Of a DNA stretch of 64,000 bases, positions 24,826 to 33,118 are shown one piece after another. Position 1 is the stretch's first letter, and each line of letters opens with the position of its first letter. The DNA comes from Deltaproteobacteria bacterium (lineage in GTDB: Bacteria > Bdellovibrionota > JACOXK01): the NCBI GenBank assembly GCA_016186995.1, contig JACPKQ010000020.1, positions 19,417 through 83,416 of the forward strand. Direction: 5' to 3'. The position numbers and the translations under genes were made by a program. The notes under the pieces are model-generated. The model was not told the DNA's origin and ran no database searches. It saw only the letters and a list, made by a program, of their open reading frames with translations.

Positions 24826-26198
24826 TTCTGAAGAAAAAAATAGTTTTATGGAGTTTTGTTTTTATTATTTTAATGGGTGCTACCATACTTTCTGTAGTGC
24901 TTCTTGTAGATATTTTTGAAAAAAAACAAGAATCCAAAAATCCATTTTATCGTGTTGTTGATCTCACACATGAAACGGAAGACCCTGTTATTTGGGGAAA
25001 GAATTTTCCCCATCAATACGATGGTTATAAAAGAACAGTAGATCAAATCAGAACTCGCTATGGAGGAAGTGAAGCTATTCCCAAAACACCTTCGGATGTG
25101 GATCCTCGCTCTGTTGTAGCCCAATCTAAAATTGAAGAAGATCCCAGGTTGAAAAGAATGTGGGCGGGATACGCTTTTTCAATTGATTTTAGAGAGGAAC
25201 GCGGGCATGCCTTCATGCTCGACGATCAAACTTATACAGAACGCCAGAAAGTTGGGCAACCAGGAACATGTATCAATTGCCATGCATCAACCTATGTCCC
25301 CATGATGAAATTGGGCAAAGGAAATATTATGCATGGCTTTGAACAATTGAATCAAATGCCCTATTCAGAAGCAAGAAAATGGGTCAAACATCCTGTCACT
25401 TGTATTGATTGTCATGATCCAAAAACGATGGAGCTACGAGTCACTCGCCCTGCATTCATGGAGGGAATTGCATCATATAAATCCAAAGATGGTATAAAAA
25501 ATTATGAGGTCAATAAGACTGCAACTCGACAAGAAATGAGAACGTTTGTATGTGCTCAATGCCATGTCGAATATTATTTTAAGGGAAAGGAAAAAAGACT
25601 TACCTATCCATGGTCAAAGGGGCTCAAGGGAGATGAAATACTCGCCTATTATGATGATCTTCAATTTAAAGACTGGGTTCATAAAGAAACCGGGGCAGAC
25701 GTTTTAAAAGCACAACATCCAGAATTTGAAATGTGGAGCCAGGGCATTCATGCAAAATCTAATGTCTCTTGCTCTGACTGTCACATGCCCTACCAACGCG
25801 TAGGTGCAATGAAAATAACCGATCACCACGTCAAAAGTCCGTTGCTTACAATCACAAGGTCGTGTCAAACCTGTCACCGATTGCCAGAGGCAGAACTTCG
25901 TGCACGGGTTGAAACCATTCAGAATCGCACCTTTGAAATGCGTAACCGCACCATGGATGCATTGATGGAACTTATTTCTGATATTAAGGCCACCAAAGAA
26001 TTATCAACAATTCATCCAAACTTAACAAAAGCACGAAACTATCAAAGAAAAGCACAGTTTCTGCTAGATTTCGTTGAAGCCGAAAATTCAACAGGCTTTC
26101 ATGCCCCTCAAGAGGCTGCAAGGTTACTCAACCAATCACTCGATTATATTCGAAAAGGGCAAGTAAGTTTAAGAAAAAACTCTTCTACTCAAAAATAG
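24822..26198 (+). CDS. nrfA: NrfA, pentaheme ammonia-forming nitrite reductase (CXXCH type)
   Basis: A 458-residue cytochrome c552 with an N-terminal membrane or signal segment (residues 7-28). It has five heme sites, all CXXCH, at 150-154, 194-198, 244-248, 317-321 and 348-352. In the classical enzyme the first site is CXXCK, the lysine binding the active-site heme iron; here it is CINCH. Catalytic residues are kept: Arg141 before heme 1, Tyr251 or 252 after the third site (CAQCHVEYYF) and His299 in KAQHPEFEMW. It reduces nitrite to ammonium with NrfH as partner. The ATG is fixed by the ATGA overlap with nrfH. It converges on mobA with two bases between. Confidence 0.95.
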   Translation: MILKKKIVLWSFVFIILMGATILSVVLLVDIFEKKQESKNPFYRVVDLTHETEDPVIWGKNFPHQYDGYKRTVDQIRTRYGGSEAIPKTPSDVDPRSVVAQSKIEEDPRLKRMWAGYAFSIDFREERGHAFMLDDQTYTERQKVGQPGTCINCHASTYVPMMKLGKGNIMHGFEQLNQMPYSEARKWVKHPVTCIDCHDPKTMELRVTRPAFMEGIASYKSKDGIKNYEVNKTATRQEMRTFVCAQCHVEYYFKGKEKRLTYPWSKGLKGDEILAYYDDLQFKDWVHKETGADVLKAQHPEFEMWSQGIHAKSNVSCSDCHMPYQRVGAMKITDHHVKSPLLTITRSCQTCHRLPEAELRARVETIQNRTFEMRNRTMDALMELISDIKATKELSTIHPNLTKARNYQRKAQFLLDFVEAENSTGFHAPQEAARLLNQSLDYIRKGQVSLRKNSSTQK

Positions 26199-26200
26199 CT

Positions 26201-26788
26201 CTACTCATTCACATAAGCCCTTGGCCTATTAAAATTTTCGAAGTAACTCATATTGACTTTCTTATCACCCATATCAAAAAGGCTTACAAAAAGCTTTTTC
26301 GAAACAGGAAGGCTATATAAAAATGCCTTTAATGAAGCTCTTTTTTCAAAGGAAAATATTTTCAATGTGTCATAAAAACTTTTTGGATAGATCCCAATGA
26401 GCGGCTCTAAACGAGTTGTATAAGGAACAACAATTTTGTTTGGATCTTTCAAAAGAGCCAAAGATTTAAGATATTCGACTGGTAGATTCGGTACATCACA
26501 AGGCAAAACAAAAACAAAGGGTGTTTTTGAATATTTTAATGCGGAAAGCACGCCAGCTAGAGGCCCTTCGACTTCTAAATCATCAAAAATATGAGGATAT
26601 GGAGTCAAAGGTGATGGGGGAGAATCTCTAAAAACACACACTGTTTCAAAGCAAATCTGATTTAAATTTTGAAAACTAATCTCTAAAAGAGTTTTTCCTT
26701 TGTGTTGAAATAACCTTTTGTCAGATCCAAAGCGCTTGGACTTTCCTCCACAGATGAGAGCTCCAGTCATATCCTGAAACTTATTCAT
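26201..26788 (-). CDS. mobA: MobA, molybdenum cofactor guanylyltransferase
   Basis: A 195-residue nucleotidyltransferase. The N-terminal LICGGKSKRFGSDKRL is the MobA GTP-binding signature (GGxSxRxGxDK), and FVLPCDVPNLPVEYL carries the metal-binding Asp. It converts Mo-molybdopterin to the bis-MGD cofactor needed by NarG and the Psr-like catalytic subunit in this window. It is the last gene of the cofactor operon and overlaps moaE by 8 bases. Only MobA, not MobB, is present. Confidence 0.93.
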   Translation of the reverse strand: MNKFQDMTGALICGGKSKRFGSDKRLFQHKGKTLLEISFQNLNQICFETVCVFRDSPPSPLTPYPHIFDDLEVEGPLAGVLSALKYSKTPFVFVLPCDVPNLPVEYLKSLALLKDPNKIVVPYTTRLEPLIGIYPKSFYDTLKIFSFEKRASLKAFLYSLPVSKKLFVSLFDMGDKKVNMSYFENFNRPRAYVNE

Positions 26789-27209
26789 GTTGGCATTGTA
26801 CCCCTAACCATAAACTTCCATCTTCATAAAATTCTTTTTTCCAAAGTGGCACAGTTTTTTTCAAAGATCTCATTATGAATTGAGAAGCCTCGTAGGCTTC
26901 TTTTCGATGAAAGGATGAAATAAGCAGTGCTACTGCCGTTTCTCCTACACAAAGTCTGCCCACACGATGCACAAAAATACATTTTTCAAAAGGCCATTTG
27001 TGAAAAGCTTCTTCCACAATCTTGTGCATTTCTTTTTCTGCCATTTCTTTATAAGCGCTATACTCAAGAGAAAGAACTTTTTTACTTTCGTTATGGTTTC
27101 TAACCTTTCCTAGAAAACAAAGCGTAGCACCACAAGTAGGACTCCACACCCAGTCTTCCAACCTTGAAACGTCAATTTTTTCTTCGGTTATAAAAACTTT
27201 GCTTTCCAT
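26781..27209 (-). CDS. moaE: MoaE, molybdopterin synthase large subunit
   Basis: A 142-residue MoaE. The visible family stretches are CFLGKVRNHNESKKV (substrate pocket), LEYSAYKEMAEKEM, VHRVGRLCVGETAVAL and VPLWKKEFYEDGSLW with the active-site lysines. With MoaD it inserts two sulfurs into cyclic pyranopterin to form molybdopterin. GGAGG lies 7 bases before the ATG. The gene is 3 bases from moaD and overlaps mobA. Confidence 0.95.
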   Translation of the reverse strand: MESKVFITEEKIDVSRLEDWVWSPTCGATLCFLGKVRNHNESKKVLSLEYSAYKEMAEKEMHKIVEEAFHKWPFEKCIFVHRVGRLCVGETAVALLISSFHRKEAYEASQFIMRSLKKTVPLWKKEFYEDGSLWLGVQCQHE

Positions 27210-27212
27210 AGA

Positions 27213-27458
27213 CTATCCTCCTGATACCGGAGGAACAAAAATGAGTTCGTCTCCTTCTTGTAGTACATGAGTTTTATCAACATACTCTTGATTCACAGCA
27301 AAAAGGGTTGAAGATAAAAGCTTTTCTTTGAGAGGTGAGCTTTTTAAAAGCATTTTAAAAACATCTTCTACGTTCAAAGGTTTTTCTAAAACTATTTCTT
27401 CACACTCTTTTTTGAAATAATCTCTGTAAAATGCAAAATATTTTATTTTAATTTTCAT
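27213..27458 (-). CDS. moaD: MoaD, molybdopterin synthase sulfur carrier
   Basis: With the ATG at 27458 this is an 81-residue ubiquitin-like protein (MKIKIKYFAFYRDYF...) ending in FVPPVSGG; the C-terminal Gly-Gly is adenylated by MoeB and thiocarboxylated. The ATG overlaps the moeB stop (ATGA). The open frame runs 25 codons upstream, but that part is encoded by the tandem palindromic repeats at 27461-27538 and is not expected in MoaD. There is no Shine-Dalgarno, so translation is probably coupled to moeB. Confidence 0.92.
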   Translation of the reverse strand: MKIKIKYFAFYRDYFKKECEEIVLEKPLNVEDVFKMLLKSSPLKEKLLSSTLFAVNQEYVDKTHVLQEGDELIFVPPVSGG

Positions 27459-28552
27459 AAGATTGCCACGTCGTCTTCGACTCCTCGCAATGACAGAGGG
27501 GCTTTGATTGCCACGTTGCTGCACTCCTCGCAATGACGAAGTGTGTCATAGCCCTGATCCAAAATAAAAACATTTTTAAAACCATTTTCTTCTAAAACTC
27601 CTTTTGCAAAGGGGGTTTTAAGATGTTTTTCACAATAAAGCACATAGGTTTTATCCTTATCATAATTCTTGAGCGCGTCAGGCGATTGCAATAACGACCG
27701 ATATGAAAGATGCTCGGCCCCTTCTAGGGCATCTTTTTCATATTGTTCACGTTCACGAATATCTAAAAGAATAATATTTTTGTCCTTTTTTTTCCAATTT
27801 AAATAGGTGTTATAAGATATTTCGGGAAGAGAAGTACGACCATTCAAGCAATTTTTATTTTTCTTGATTTTTATTTTACTCACTTCAAAGTTTTTTGTAT
27901 CAATCAAATAAAGAAAAGACTGGTTCCCCTCCGGAAAAAGGATTTCTTGCAAAACAAGCTGGGCTTGGAACATCGCAACCATACCCACACTTGGCCCCAA
28001 AACGCCACTTTCATTGCAATTTTGAAAAAGTCCTTCTTCAATGTTAGGGAAAATACAATTCAAACAAGGGCCTCGACTTCGAAACACAGCACATTCTCCG
28101 TGCCACTGATCAATACTCCCATACACCCATGTTTTGTTATTCTGTTTACAAAAATTATTAATCAAAAAGCGCGTTTTGAAATTATCTGTTCCATCTACTA
28201 CAATATCAACATTAGATAAAATTTTATCAATATTATTTTTCTGGAGATGAATCGGAAAAGATTCAACACTTATTGTTGAGTTGAGTTCTTTTATTTTTTT
28301 ATGCATCGCATGAGCTTTGTTTTCTTTAATATCTTTTTCAGAAAATAAAATTTGGCGATGAAGATTGGACAACTCAACACTATCACCATCAATAAGTTTT
28401 ATTCGCCCAACTCCAGCGGGAGCAAGATAAGAGGCTATTACGTTTCCAAGCCCTCCTACACCTACAACAGCAACACTTGCAGCGTTCAGTTTTTTTTGAC
28501 CTGCTTCGCCTATTTCCGAAAGCTTGATTTGCTTTTCGTATCTATTTTGCAT
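27455..28552 (-). CDS. moeB: MoeB/ThiF-type adenylyltransferase with C-terminal rhodanese domain
   Basis: A 365-residue protein. Residues 1-235 form the E1-like domain: VAVVGVGGLGN (ATP loop), the Arg-finger region LHRQILF, and DGTDNFKTR. A rhodanese domain follows (about 255-340) with the active-site cysteine in VLYCEKHLKT. This MoeB-rhodanese layout (as in MoeZ or MOCS3) lets one protein adenylate and sulfurate MoaD. One zinc CXXC pair is present (PCLNC), but the second is reduced to CLNG. The last 25 residues (LRHCEECSNVAIKAPLSLRG...) come from two palindromic repeats. Start is 1 base after the mogA stop, without ribosome site. Confidence 0.92.
   Translation of the reverse strand: MQNRYEKQIKLSEIGEAGQKKLNAASVAVVGVGGLGNVIASYLAPAGVGRIKLIDGDSVELSNLHRQILFSEKDIKENKAHAMHKKIKELNSTISVESFPIHLQKNNIDKILSNVDIVVDGTDNFKTRFLINNFCKQNNKTWVYGSIDQWHGECAVFRSRGPCLNCIFPNIEEGLFQNCNESGVLGPSVGMVAMFQAQLVLQEILFPEGNQSFLYLIDTKNFEVSKIKIKKNKNCLNGRTSLPEISYNTYLNWKKKDKNIILLDIREREQYEKDALEGAEHLSYRSLLQSPDALKNYDKDKTYVLYCEKHLKTPFAKGVLEENGFKNVFILDQGYDTLRHCEECSNVAIKAPLSLRGVEDDVAIL
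27461..27538. repeat. Two tandem copies of GATTGCCACGT..CTCGCAATGAC repeat
   Basis: Copies at 27461-27496 and 27506-27538 share GATTGCCACGT and ACTCCTCGCAATGAC with a variable centre. They lie at the moeB 3' end and just upstream of the moaD start, and are read through as the MoeB tail. Confidence 0.85.
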
Positions 28553-28553
28553 A

Positions 28554-29075
28554 TTAATTAGATTTAGATCCCCGCCTCCGCGGGGATGACGGGGACGGAT
28601 GCTCTGCTGTTCCTCTTAAAATTCCCAAACCATGTTCCAAAACTGGCATCAGAATTTCTAAAGATTCTTCTACCCCACGAGAAGAGCCTGGAAGATTAAT
28701 AATAAGTGAGTTTTTACGAAGCCCCGCTATGGCGCGTGATAAAAGAGCCAAGGGTGTTTTTTTAAAACCCTCGAGTCGCATCACCTCTCCAAAACCAGGA
28801 ACCTCCCGTTCAATCACTTTCTTTGTGGCCTCAGGAGTAATATCTCTTTTTGAAAAACCTGTTCCTCCTGTAGTTAAGATAAGCCCCACACTCATTTCAT
28901 CTACAAGTTTCTTTAAGTGGTTTTCAATAATATCCATTTCATCTGGAATGACTTCATAAGAAACAAGCTTGCAACTTGTATTCTTAAACATTTCTTGAAT
29001 AATCTTGCCACTTTTATCAATACGCTTTCCTTCAGAACAACGATCACTGACTGTAACAATAGCTAAAGTCATCAT
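28554..29075 (-). CDS. mogA: MogA/MoaB-type molybdopterin adenylyltransferase
   Basis: A 173-residue protein with VSDRCSEGKRIDKSGK, the nucleotide-binding TTGGTGFSKRDITPEAT and the LPGSSRGVEESLEIL stretch. It adenylates molybdopterin before MoeA inserts molybdenum. The start overlaps the moaC stop (ATGA) with AGGA six bases upstream. The C-terminal SPSSPRRRGSKSN is encoded by a palindromic repeat (28568-28592), so the original stop has probably been displaced. Confidence 0.93.
   Translation of the reverse strand: MMTLAIVTVSDRCSEGKRIDKSGKIIQEMFKNTSCKLVSYEVIPDEMDIIENHLKKLVDEMSVGLILTTGGTGFSKRDITPEATKKVIEREVPGFGEVMRLEGFKKTPLALLSRAIAGLRKNSLIINLPGSSRGVEESLEILMPVLEHGLGILRGTAEHPSPSSPRRRGSKSN
28568..28592. 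repeat. Dispersed palindromic element at mogA 3' end
   Basis: ATCCCCGCCTCCGCGGGGAT is a clean palindrome, followed by GACGG. It encodes the end of MogA (SPRRRG). Confidence 0.8.
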
Positions 29076-29587
29076 AAAATATCCTGGATCCCAGCCTTCG
29101 CTGGGATGACACTCCTTGTCATTCCCGCGGAGACGGGAATCTTATTTGATTTAGTTTTTTCTAAAAGGCGAATGTTTTCAAAAAACATGTTTTTATCTAC
29201 CGCCTTACACATGTCATAAATCGTTAACAAAGCCACGTTCACTGCCGTTAAGGCTTCCATTTCAACCCCTGTTTTGGCACTTGTTATGACTTGAGCTTGC
29301 ACTTCAATCCCCCCTTCTTGAAATTCAAAATCTATACTCACATGATCTAAGTTAAGAGAATGACAAAGAGGAATAAGATCTGCTGTTTTTTTAGCCGCTT
29401 GAATACCTGCAATGCGAGCACAAGCAAATACACTTCCTTTAGGTATTTTTTCATTTCGAATTTTTTCTAAAACAGATGGCGACATTTTAATAAAACCTCG
29501 AGCCCGAGCATATCTCTCAACAATAGGTTTAGCCTGCACCGGAACCTGTCTGATTTCTCCTTTTTTATCTAAATGTGTCAATTTCAT
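29072..29587 (-). CDS. moaC: MoaC, cyclic pyranopterin monophosphate synthase
   Basis: A 171-residue MoaC. The motifs GSVFACARIAGIQAAKKT, LIPLCHSLNLDHVSIDF, TSAKTGVEMEALTAVN and TIYDMCKAVDK are diagnostic and hold the catalytic lysines. It acts after MoaA to form cPMP. The last 20 residues (IPVSAGMTRSVIPAKAGIQD...) come from two adjacent palindromic repeats (29084-29142) and are foreign to the family, whose proteins end soon after the KTKS helix. AAAGGAG precedes the ATG. Confidence 0.94.
   Translation of the reverse strand: MKLTHLDKKGEIRQVPVQAKPIVERYARARGFIKMSPSVLEKIRNEKIPKGSVFACARIAGIQAAKKTADLIPLCHSLNLDHVSIDFEFQEGGIEVQAQVITSAKTGVEMEALTAVNVALLTIYDMCKAVDKNMFFENIRLLEKTKSNKIPVSAGMTRSVIPAKAGIQDIL
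29084..29142. repeat. Pair of dispersed palindromes at moaC 3' end
   Basis: CTGGATCCCAGCC-TTCG-CTGGGATGAC (29084-29110) is followed by GTCATTCCCGCGGAGACGGG (29118-29137) and AATCT. Both are of the ATGAC-ending family and both are translated in MoaC. Confidence 0.8.
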
Positions 29588-29599
29588 ACTTCTCCTTTG

Positions 29600-30808
29600 T
29601 TAAGCCTCCAAGGGATAGACACTCACAAGTGTATCTTGAAGTACTGTGTCAGAACCTTCTGGTATTGAAATAAAACAATTTGCAAGGGATAAAGAAAGCA
29701 CATTACCCGAAGAGAGTTTTAAAGGTGTGACACTTTCAACCCCTAAGTTACTTTTAAGAACTCCTGGAATAAAAACATGTCTTTTTTGTTGGTGAATTTC
29801 TTCTGTTACATAAGCATTTTTTTCCTCTAAAAAATAACAACAACGATTTTGCATTTTACAAATGAGGGGATAAATAAAATGGTAGAATCCCACTTGAGCA
29901 GATAAAGGATTACCAGGTAGTCCAAAAATAAATGTGTCCGCTTTTCTTGAAAATAAAATAGGTTTTCCTGGTTTTATGGATACTTTATGAAAAATAATAC
30001 GAGCTCCCAACTCCTCTAAAATTTCTTTAACAAAATCGTGTTTTCCTACAGAAACACCACCTGTTAAAATAAGAAACTGAGGTTCTTTTAAAAAAATTTG
30101 TTTTATTTTTTCAGAAAGTTTGAAAGGTTCATCTGGAGATATACCTTCGTCTTCAAATTCACATCCCTCTTTTTGAAAAAGTCCTAGAAGAGAAAAGGCA
30201 TTGCTATTATAAATGTGATGTTCTTGTCTTTGCTCTTCGAGAGAAATAATCTCATTCCCCGTTGCAAGATAAGAAACTTTAACCTTCTTATAAACAGACA
30301 GCCTTTTCTCACCAAAGCTTGCAAGCACTCCTAAATCATTCGGTTCTATTTTTTTTCCTTTTCTAAAAATAAGACTCCCTTTTTGAATGTATTCACCTTG
30401 AAGTCGAATATGTGATCCTTTGTGGCAAGGCTTTGAAAAATAAGCCTGATCTCCTTTTACTTGAACTTCTTCTTTCATCACAACAGAATCAGCGCCTTGA
30501 GGTAACGGAGCTCCCGTTGCAATTTCTTGGACAAAACCTTCTTGAAGAACAGAAAAGGAAGAGCCTGCACTTTGATAAGATTGAATCGGCAAACTTTGAG
30601 GGTTTTCTCGAGAGGCACTTTCCACATCTTCTGCCCTCACAGCAAAACCATCCATTGCAGAGTTTGTAAAAACAGGCTGATCAAAACGAGCAAAAAGTGA
30701 GTGCTCTAAAATACGACCTACTGATTCTTGCAAGTTTATTACTTCAACCCCCAACTCTTTATTTGATTCACGGGTGATCCTTTGCTGTGCTTCTTTAAGA
30801 CTTATCAT
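29600..30808 (-). CDS. moeA: MoeA, molybdopterin molybdenumtransferase
   Basis: About 402 residues, taken from ATG 30808 (GGAGG 11 bases upstream). Domain order matches MoeA: ALMDGFAV-like NSAMDGFAVRAEDV near residue 50, IATGAPLPQGADSVV, the MPT-binding-like domain with STGNE-type YLATGNEIIS, LTGGVSVGKHDF and FGLPGNPLSAQVGFYHF, and a C-terminal beta domain. It inserts molybdate into adenylated molybdopterin. It is 8 bases downstream of moaA. The longer frame to 30826 uses a TTG that overlaps the ribosome site. Confidence 0.95.
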   Translation of the reverse strand: MISLKEAQQRITRESNKELGVEVINLQESVGRILEHSLFARFDQPVFTNSAMDGFAVRAEDVESASRENPQSLPIQSYQSAGSSFSVLQEGFVQEIATGAPLPQGADSVVMKEEVQVKGDQAYFSKPCHKGSHIRLQGEYIQKGSLIFRKGKKIEPNDLGVLASFGEKRLSVYKKVKVSYLATGNEIISLEEQRQEHHIYNSNAFSLLGLFQKEGCEFEDEGISPDEPFKLSEKIKQIFLKEPQFLILTGGVSVGKHDFVKEILEELGARIIFHKVSIKPGKPILFSRKADTFIFGLPGNPLSAQVGFYHFIYPLICKMQNRCCYFLEEKNAYVTEEIHQQKRHVFIPGVLKSNLGVESVTPLKLSSGNVLSLSLANCFISIPEGSDTVLQDTLVSVYPLEA

Positions 30809-30815
30809 GGCAGTA

Positions 30816-31805
30816 TTATCCTCCAATATTTACAAAACTTTGTACATTTCCAATTTGTCCCTTTCCTAAATCATGGTGTTTGGGTTTCAATCGTAAGTTT
30901 TCTATTAATGTCTCTTCTAGTTTTTTCTCCCAATGCGAAGAACGTAAAATAGAAAGAAGATTTCTATCTTCCTGGCTAAAGAGGCACAGTTTGAGATCTC
31001 CTTTGGCTGTTATCCTGATTCTATTACATTTATCACAAAAATTATGTGATAAAGGAGAAATAAAACCAATTTCTCCTTTTCCCCCATCCACTTTAAAATA
31101 AGAAGAAGGCCCGGTTTGTTCTTTTTGAATTTTGGGGGTTAAAGAAAACTTTTCTTTTATTCTTAAAAGCGCCTCATGATTTGAAAAATAATAAACTTGA
31201 TGCTCAGCTTGAGTAAAACCTGTCGGCATAAACTCAATAAACCGTACAATAAAAGGATAGTGAATAGAAAATCTTACAAAATCAAAAAGCTCTTCATCAT
31301 TCATACCCTTGACAAGAACGGCGTTTATTTTAATAGGCTCCAAACCTACGTCATAGGCTTTCACAATACCTTTTTTGACTCTTTCTAAACTTAAAGTTTG
31401 CGTTATTTTTTGAAAAGATTTTTCATTTAGAGAATCAAGACTTACATTGACTCTGTGAAGGCCTGCTTCTTTTAAATCAAAGGCTTTCTTTTCAAGAAAA
31501 AAACCATTTGTAATCAAAGAAATATCTTGAATATAAGAATTGTCGCGCAAAACCCTCACAATATCTACAATATCTTTTCTCAAGAGAGGTTCTCCCCCAG
31601 TAAGTTTAACTTTTCTAATCCCTAGTCTTCCTAAAACAATAAAAAGTTTTTCGATATCAGCAACTGTTAAATAAGAATGATCAGGTACAAATTCTTGTTT
31701 AAAAAGTGAAGGTCTGCAATAAAAACATTGAAAATTACACTTATCAGTCACAGAAAGTCTTACGTAATCAATTTTTCTATTGTATGGATCAATGAGTTGC
31801 TTCAT
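30816..31805 (-). CDS. moaA: MoaA, GTP 3',8-cyclase (radical SAM)
   Basis: A 329-residue radical SAM enzyme. The N-terminal cluster motif is CNFQCFYC (CX3CX2C), followed by KLTGGEPLLRKD. The C-terminal second cluster is supplied by FCDKCNRIRITAKGDLKLCL. The protein ends in IGG; the C-terminal Gly-Gly is needed for activity in MoaA. It starts cPMP synthesis from GTP. It overlaps the MOT1-type transporter gene by 17 bases; AAAGG lies upstream of the ATG. Confidence 0.96.
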   Translation of the reverse strand: MKQLIDPYNRKIDYVRLSVTDKCNFQCFYCRPSLFKQEFVPDHSYLTVADIEKLFIVLGRLGIRKVKLTGGEPLLRKDIVDIVRVLRDNSYIQDISLITNGFFLEKKAFDLKEAGLHRVNVSLDSLNEKSFQKITQTLSLERVKKGIVKAYDVGLEPIKINAVLVKGMNDEELFDFVRFSIHYPFIVRFIEFMPTGFTQAEHQVYYFSNHEALLRIKEKFSLTPKIQKEQTGPSSYFKVDGGKGEIGFISPLSHNFCDKCNRIRITAKGDLKLCLFSQEDRNLLSILRSSHWEKKLEETLIENLRLKPKHHDLGKGQIGNVQSFVNIGG

Positions 31806-33009
31806 AAATACCTTTTCTTAAATATTGAACTCCATAATAAACACCACTACCCACTAAAAGAGCTCCTCCTGCATGCCAAAATACAAAAGCACAACTTGTA
31901 GCCACTAAAGACACAACTTCTTTAAAACCACGAATTAAAAAAGCGCGCTTACAAAGATCAAAAGCTGGAAATATAAATAAAATCCCCAAAAGAGGTTTTG
32001 GGAAGTGTGTTGCAAGGGTCAAGAAAAAAGAACCTAATAAAAGTGCAACGGTTATTTTTAAAAAGCCCAAAAATACAATACTAAAACCAGTACGCGCTCC
32101 AAATATCATTTGTGCTGCTAAGCCCCCTGCACCATGACACGAAGGCATACCTCCAAAGGGGCACGTCAGTAAGTTGACCAAACCTACAGATTTTGAGATC
32201 TCTGAAACACCCACATGAGATTGTGGAAACTCATCTTGAATGAGAAGTGCTGGAGAAAAAATAGAGTTAGCCATTGTGAGGGGAAGCTGAATAAGGATCA
32301 GCAACAATATTGTTTGAGTACTGGATGACATGAAAGAATCGGGGGATGACAATAATGGTAGTTGGAGAAACTCTAATGAAAACCCTATATGAGGAAAAGC
32401 AAGCACCCCACTGTCAGATAAAACAAAAATACCAAAACCAAAAATTAAAAAAGTGAGAAGAAATTGTAATTTATGAAAGAAAAAGAACAAAAAGAAAATG
32501 ACAAAAAAGAATAAGATCCCTATTAAGACACCCTCGCCCCACTCCTCTCCCATCAAGGGAGAGGGCGTTGAGAAGATTAATTCGAAGGCTTTTTTTAAAA
32601 AAACAATTCCCAAGCCCAGTTGGATCCCTCGAATGACAGCTTGTGGAAAAAAACGATAGAGTTTTTCGAAAAGATGGAGGTCATTCAAAATAAGGATCAC
32701 AACTCCCAAACAAAAACCTGCCAAGAGTAACTCTCCTTGAGAAACTCCGTAAGTAATAGCGTAAAGCCCCATTGCCTTCATAGGCTGCAAAGGAAGTGGA
32801 ATTTTAAAGATAAACCCAATCACAATGTGACAAAGACCACTCCAAAAAAGAATACTTAAAGGGTTAAAACCTGCATGTTGTGACAAACCCACTATGAGTA
32901 TAAAAAAAAGTGGAAGATCTCCAAGTGCACCTGAAATTTCATGAATATAAAAAGAAAGCTTGTTCAAAAAATCTCCTTTCCAAACTTGGGGAGGAAGAAG
33001 CGTTTCCAT
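31789..33009 (-). CDS. MOT1/sulfate-permease-like molybdate transporter
   Basis: A 406-residue membrane protein with about ten helices. HEISGALGDLPLFFILIVGL near the start, the IPLPLQPMKAMG motif and GMPSCHGAGGLAAQ match the MOT1 molybdate-transporter family (COG SulP-like, PF16983 type) known from plants and bacteria. Its position at the head of the moa/moe operon supports molybdate uptake. ATG 33009 is preceded by AGGGAAG; the open frame to 33102 would include a palindromic repeat (33043-33069). A second repeat (32529-32569) inserts STPSPLMGEEWGEG in frame in a loop near residue 150. Confidence 0.82.
   Translation of the reverse strand: METLLPPQVWKGDFLNKLSFYIHEISGALGDLPLFFILIVGLSQHAGFNPLSILFWSGLCHIVIGFIFKIPLPLQPMKAMGLYAITYGVSQGELLLAGFCLGVVILILNDLHLFEKLYRFFPQAVIRGIQLGLGIVFLKKAFELIFSTPSPLMGEEWGEGVLIGILFFFVIFFLFFFFHKLQFLLTFLIFGFGIFVLSDSGVLAFPHIGFSLEFLQLPLLSSPDSFMSSSTQTILLLILIQLPLTMANSIFSPALLIQDEFPQSHVGVSEISKSVGLVNLLTCPFGGMPSCHGAGGLAAQMIFGARTGFSIVFLGFLKITVALLLGSFFLTLATHFPKPLLGILFIFPAFDLCKRAFLIRGFKEVVSLVATSCAFVFWHAGGALLVGSGVYYGVQYLRKGIYEATH
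32529..32569. repeat. Dispersed CTCTCCC..ATCAAGGGAGAG repeat inside transporter gene
   Basis: CTCTCCCATCAAGGGAGAG is a hairpin like that at 15970-16002, preceded by ACCCTCGCCCCACTC. It is translated in frame in the MOT1-like gene. Confidence 0.8.
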
Positions 33010-33042
33010 TTCTTCCCTATCGGTCTTAAACCTTAACAACAA

Positions 33043-33069
33043 TGGATCCCCGTTTTCACGGGGATGACA
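33043..33069. repeat. Dispersed palindromic element in 5' leader of transporter gene
   Basis: GGATCCCCGTTTTCACGGGG followed by ATGAC. It lies just upstream of the likely ATG at 33009. Confidence 0.75.
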
Positions 33070-33118
33070 TTCTGCCGTAGGTTTTAAGACTCGGAGAATC
33101 AAACTCTATCGTACCGAA

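Noticed and set aside
27459-27533. Longer MoaD with a basic N terminus
   Set aside because: The added residues are encoded by the tandem palindromic repeats; MoaD proteins begin at the ubiquitin-like strand (MKIKIKYFA).
27461-27538. CRISPR-like tandem repeats
   Set aside because: Only two copies, no regular spacers and no cas genes anywhere in the window; they belong to the dispersed palindrome family.
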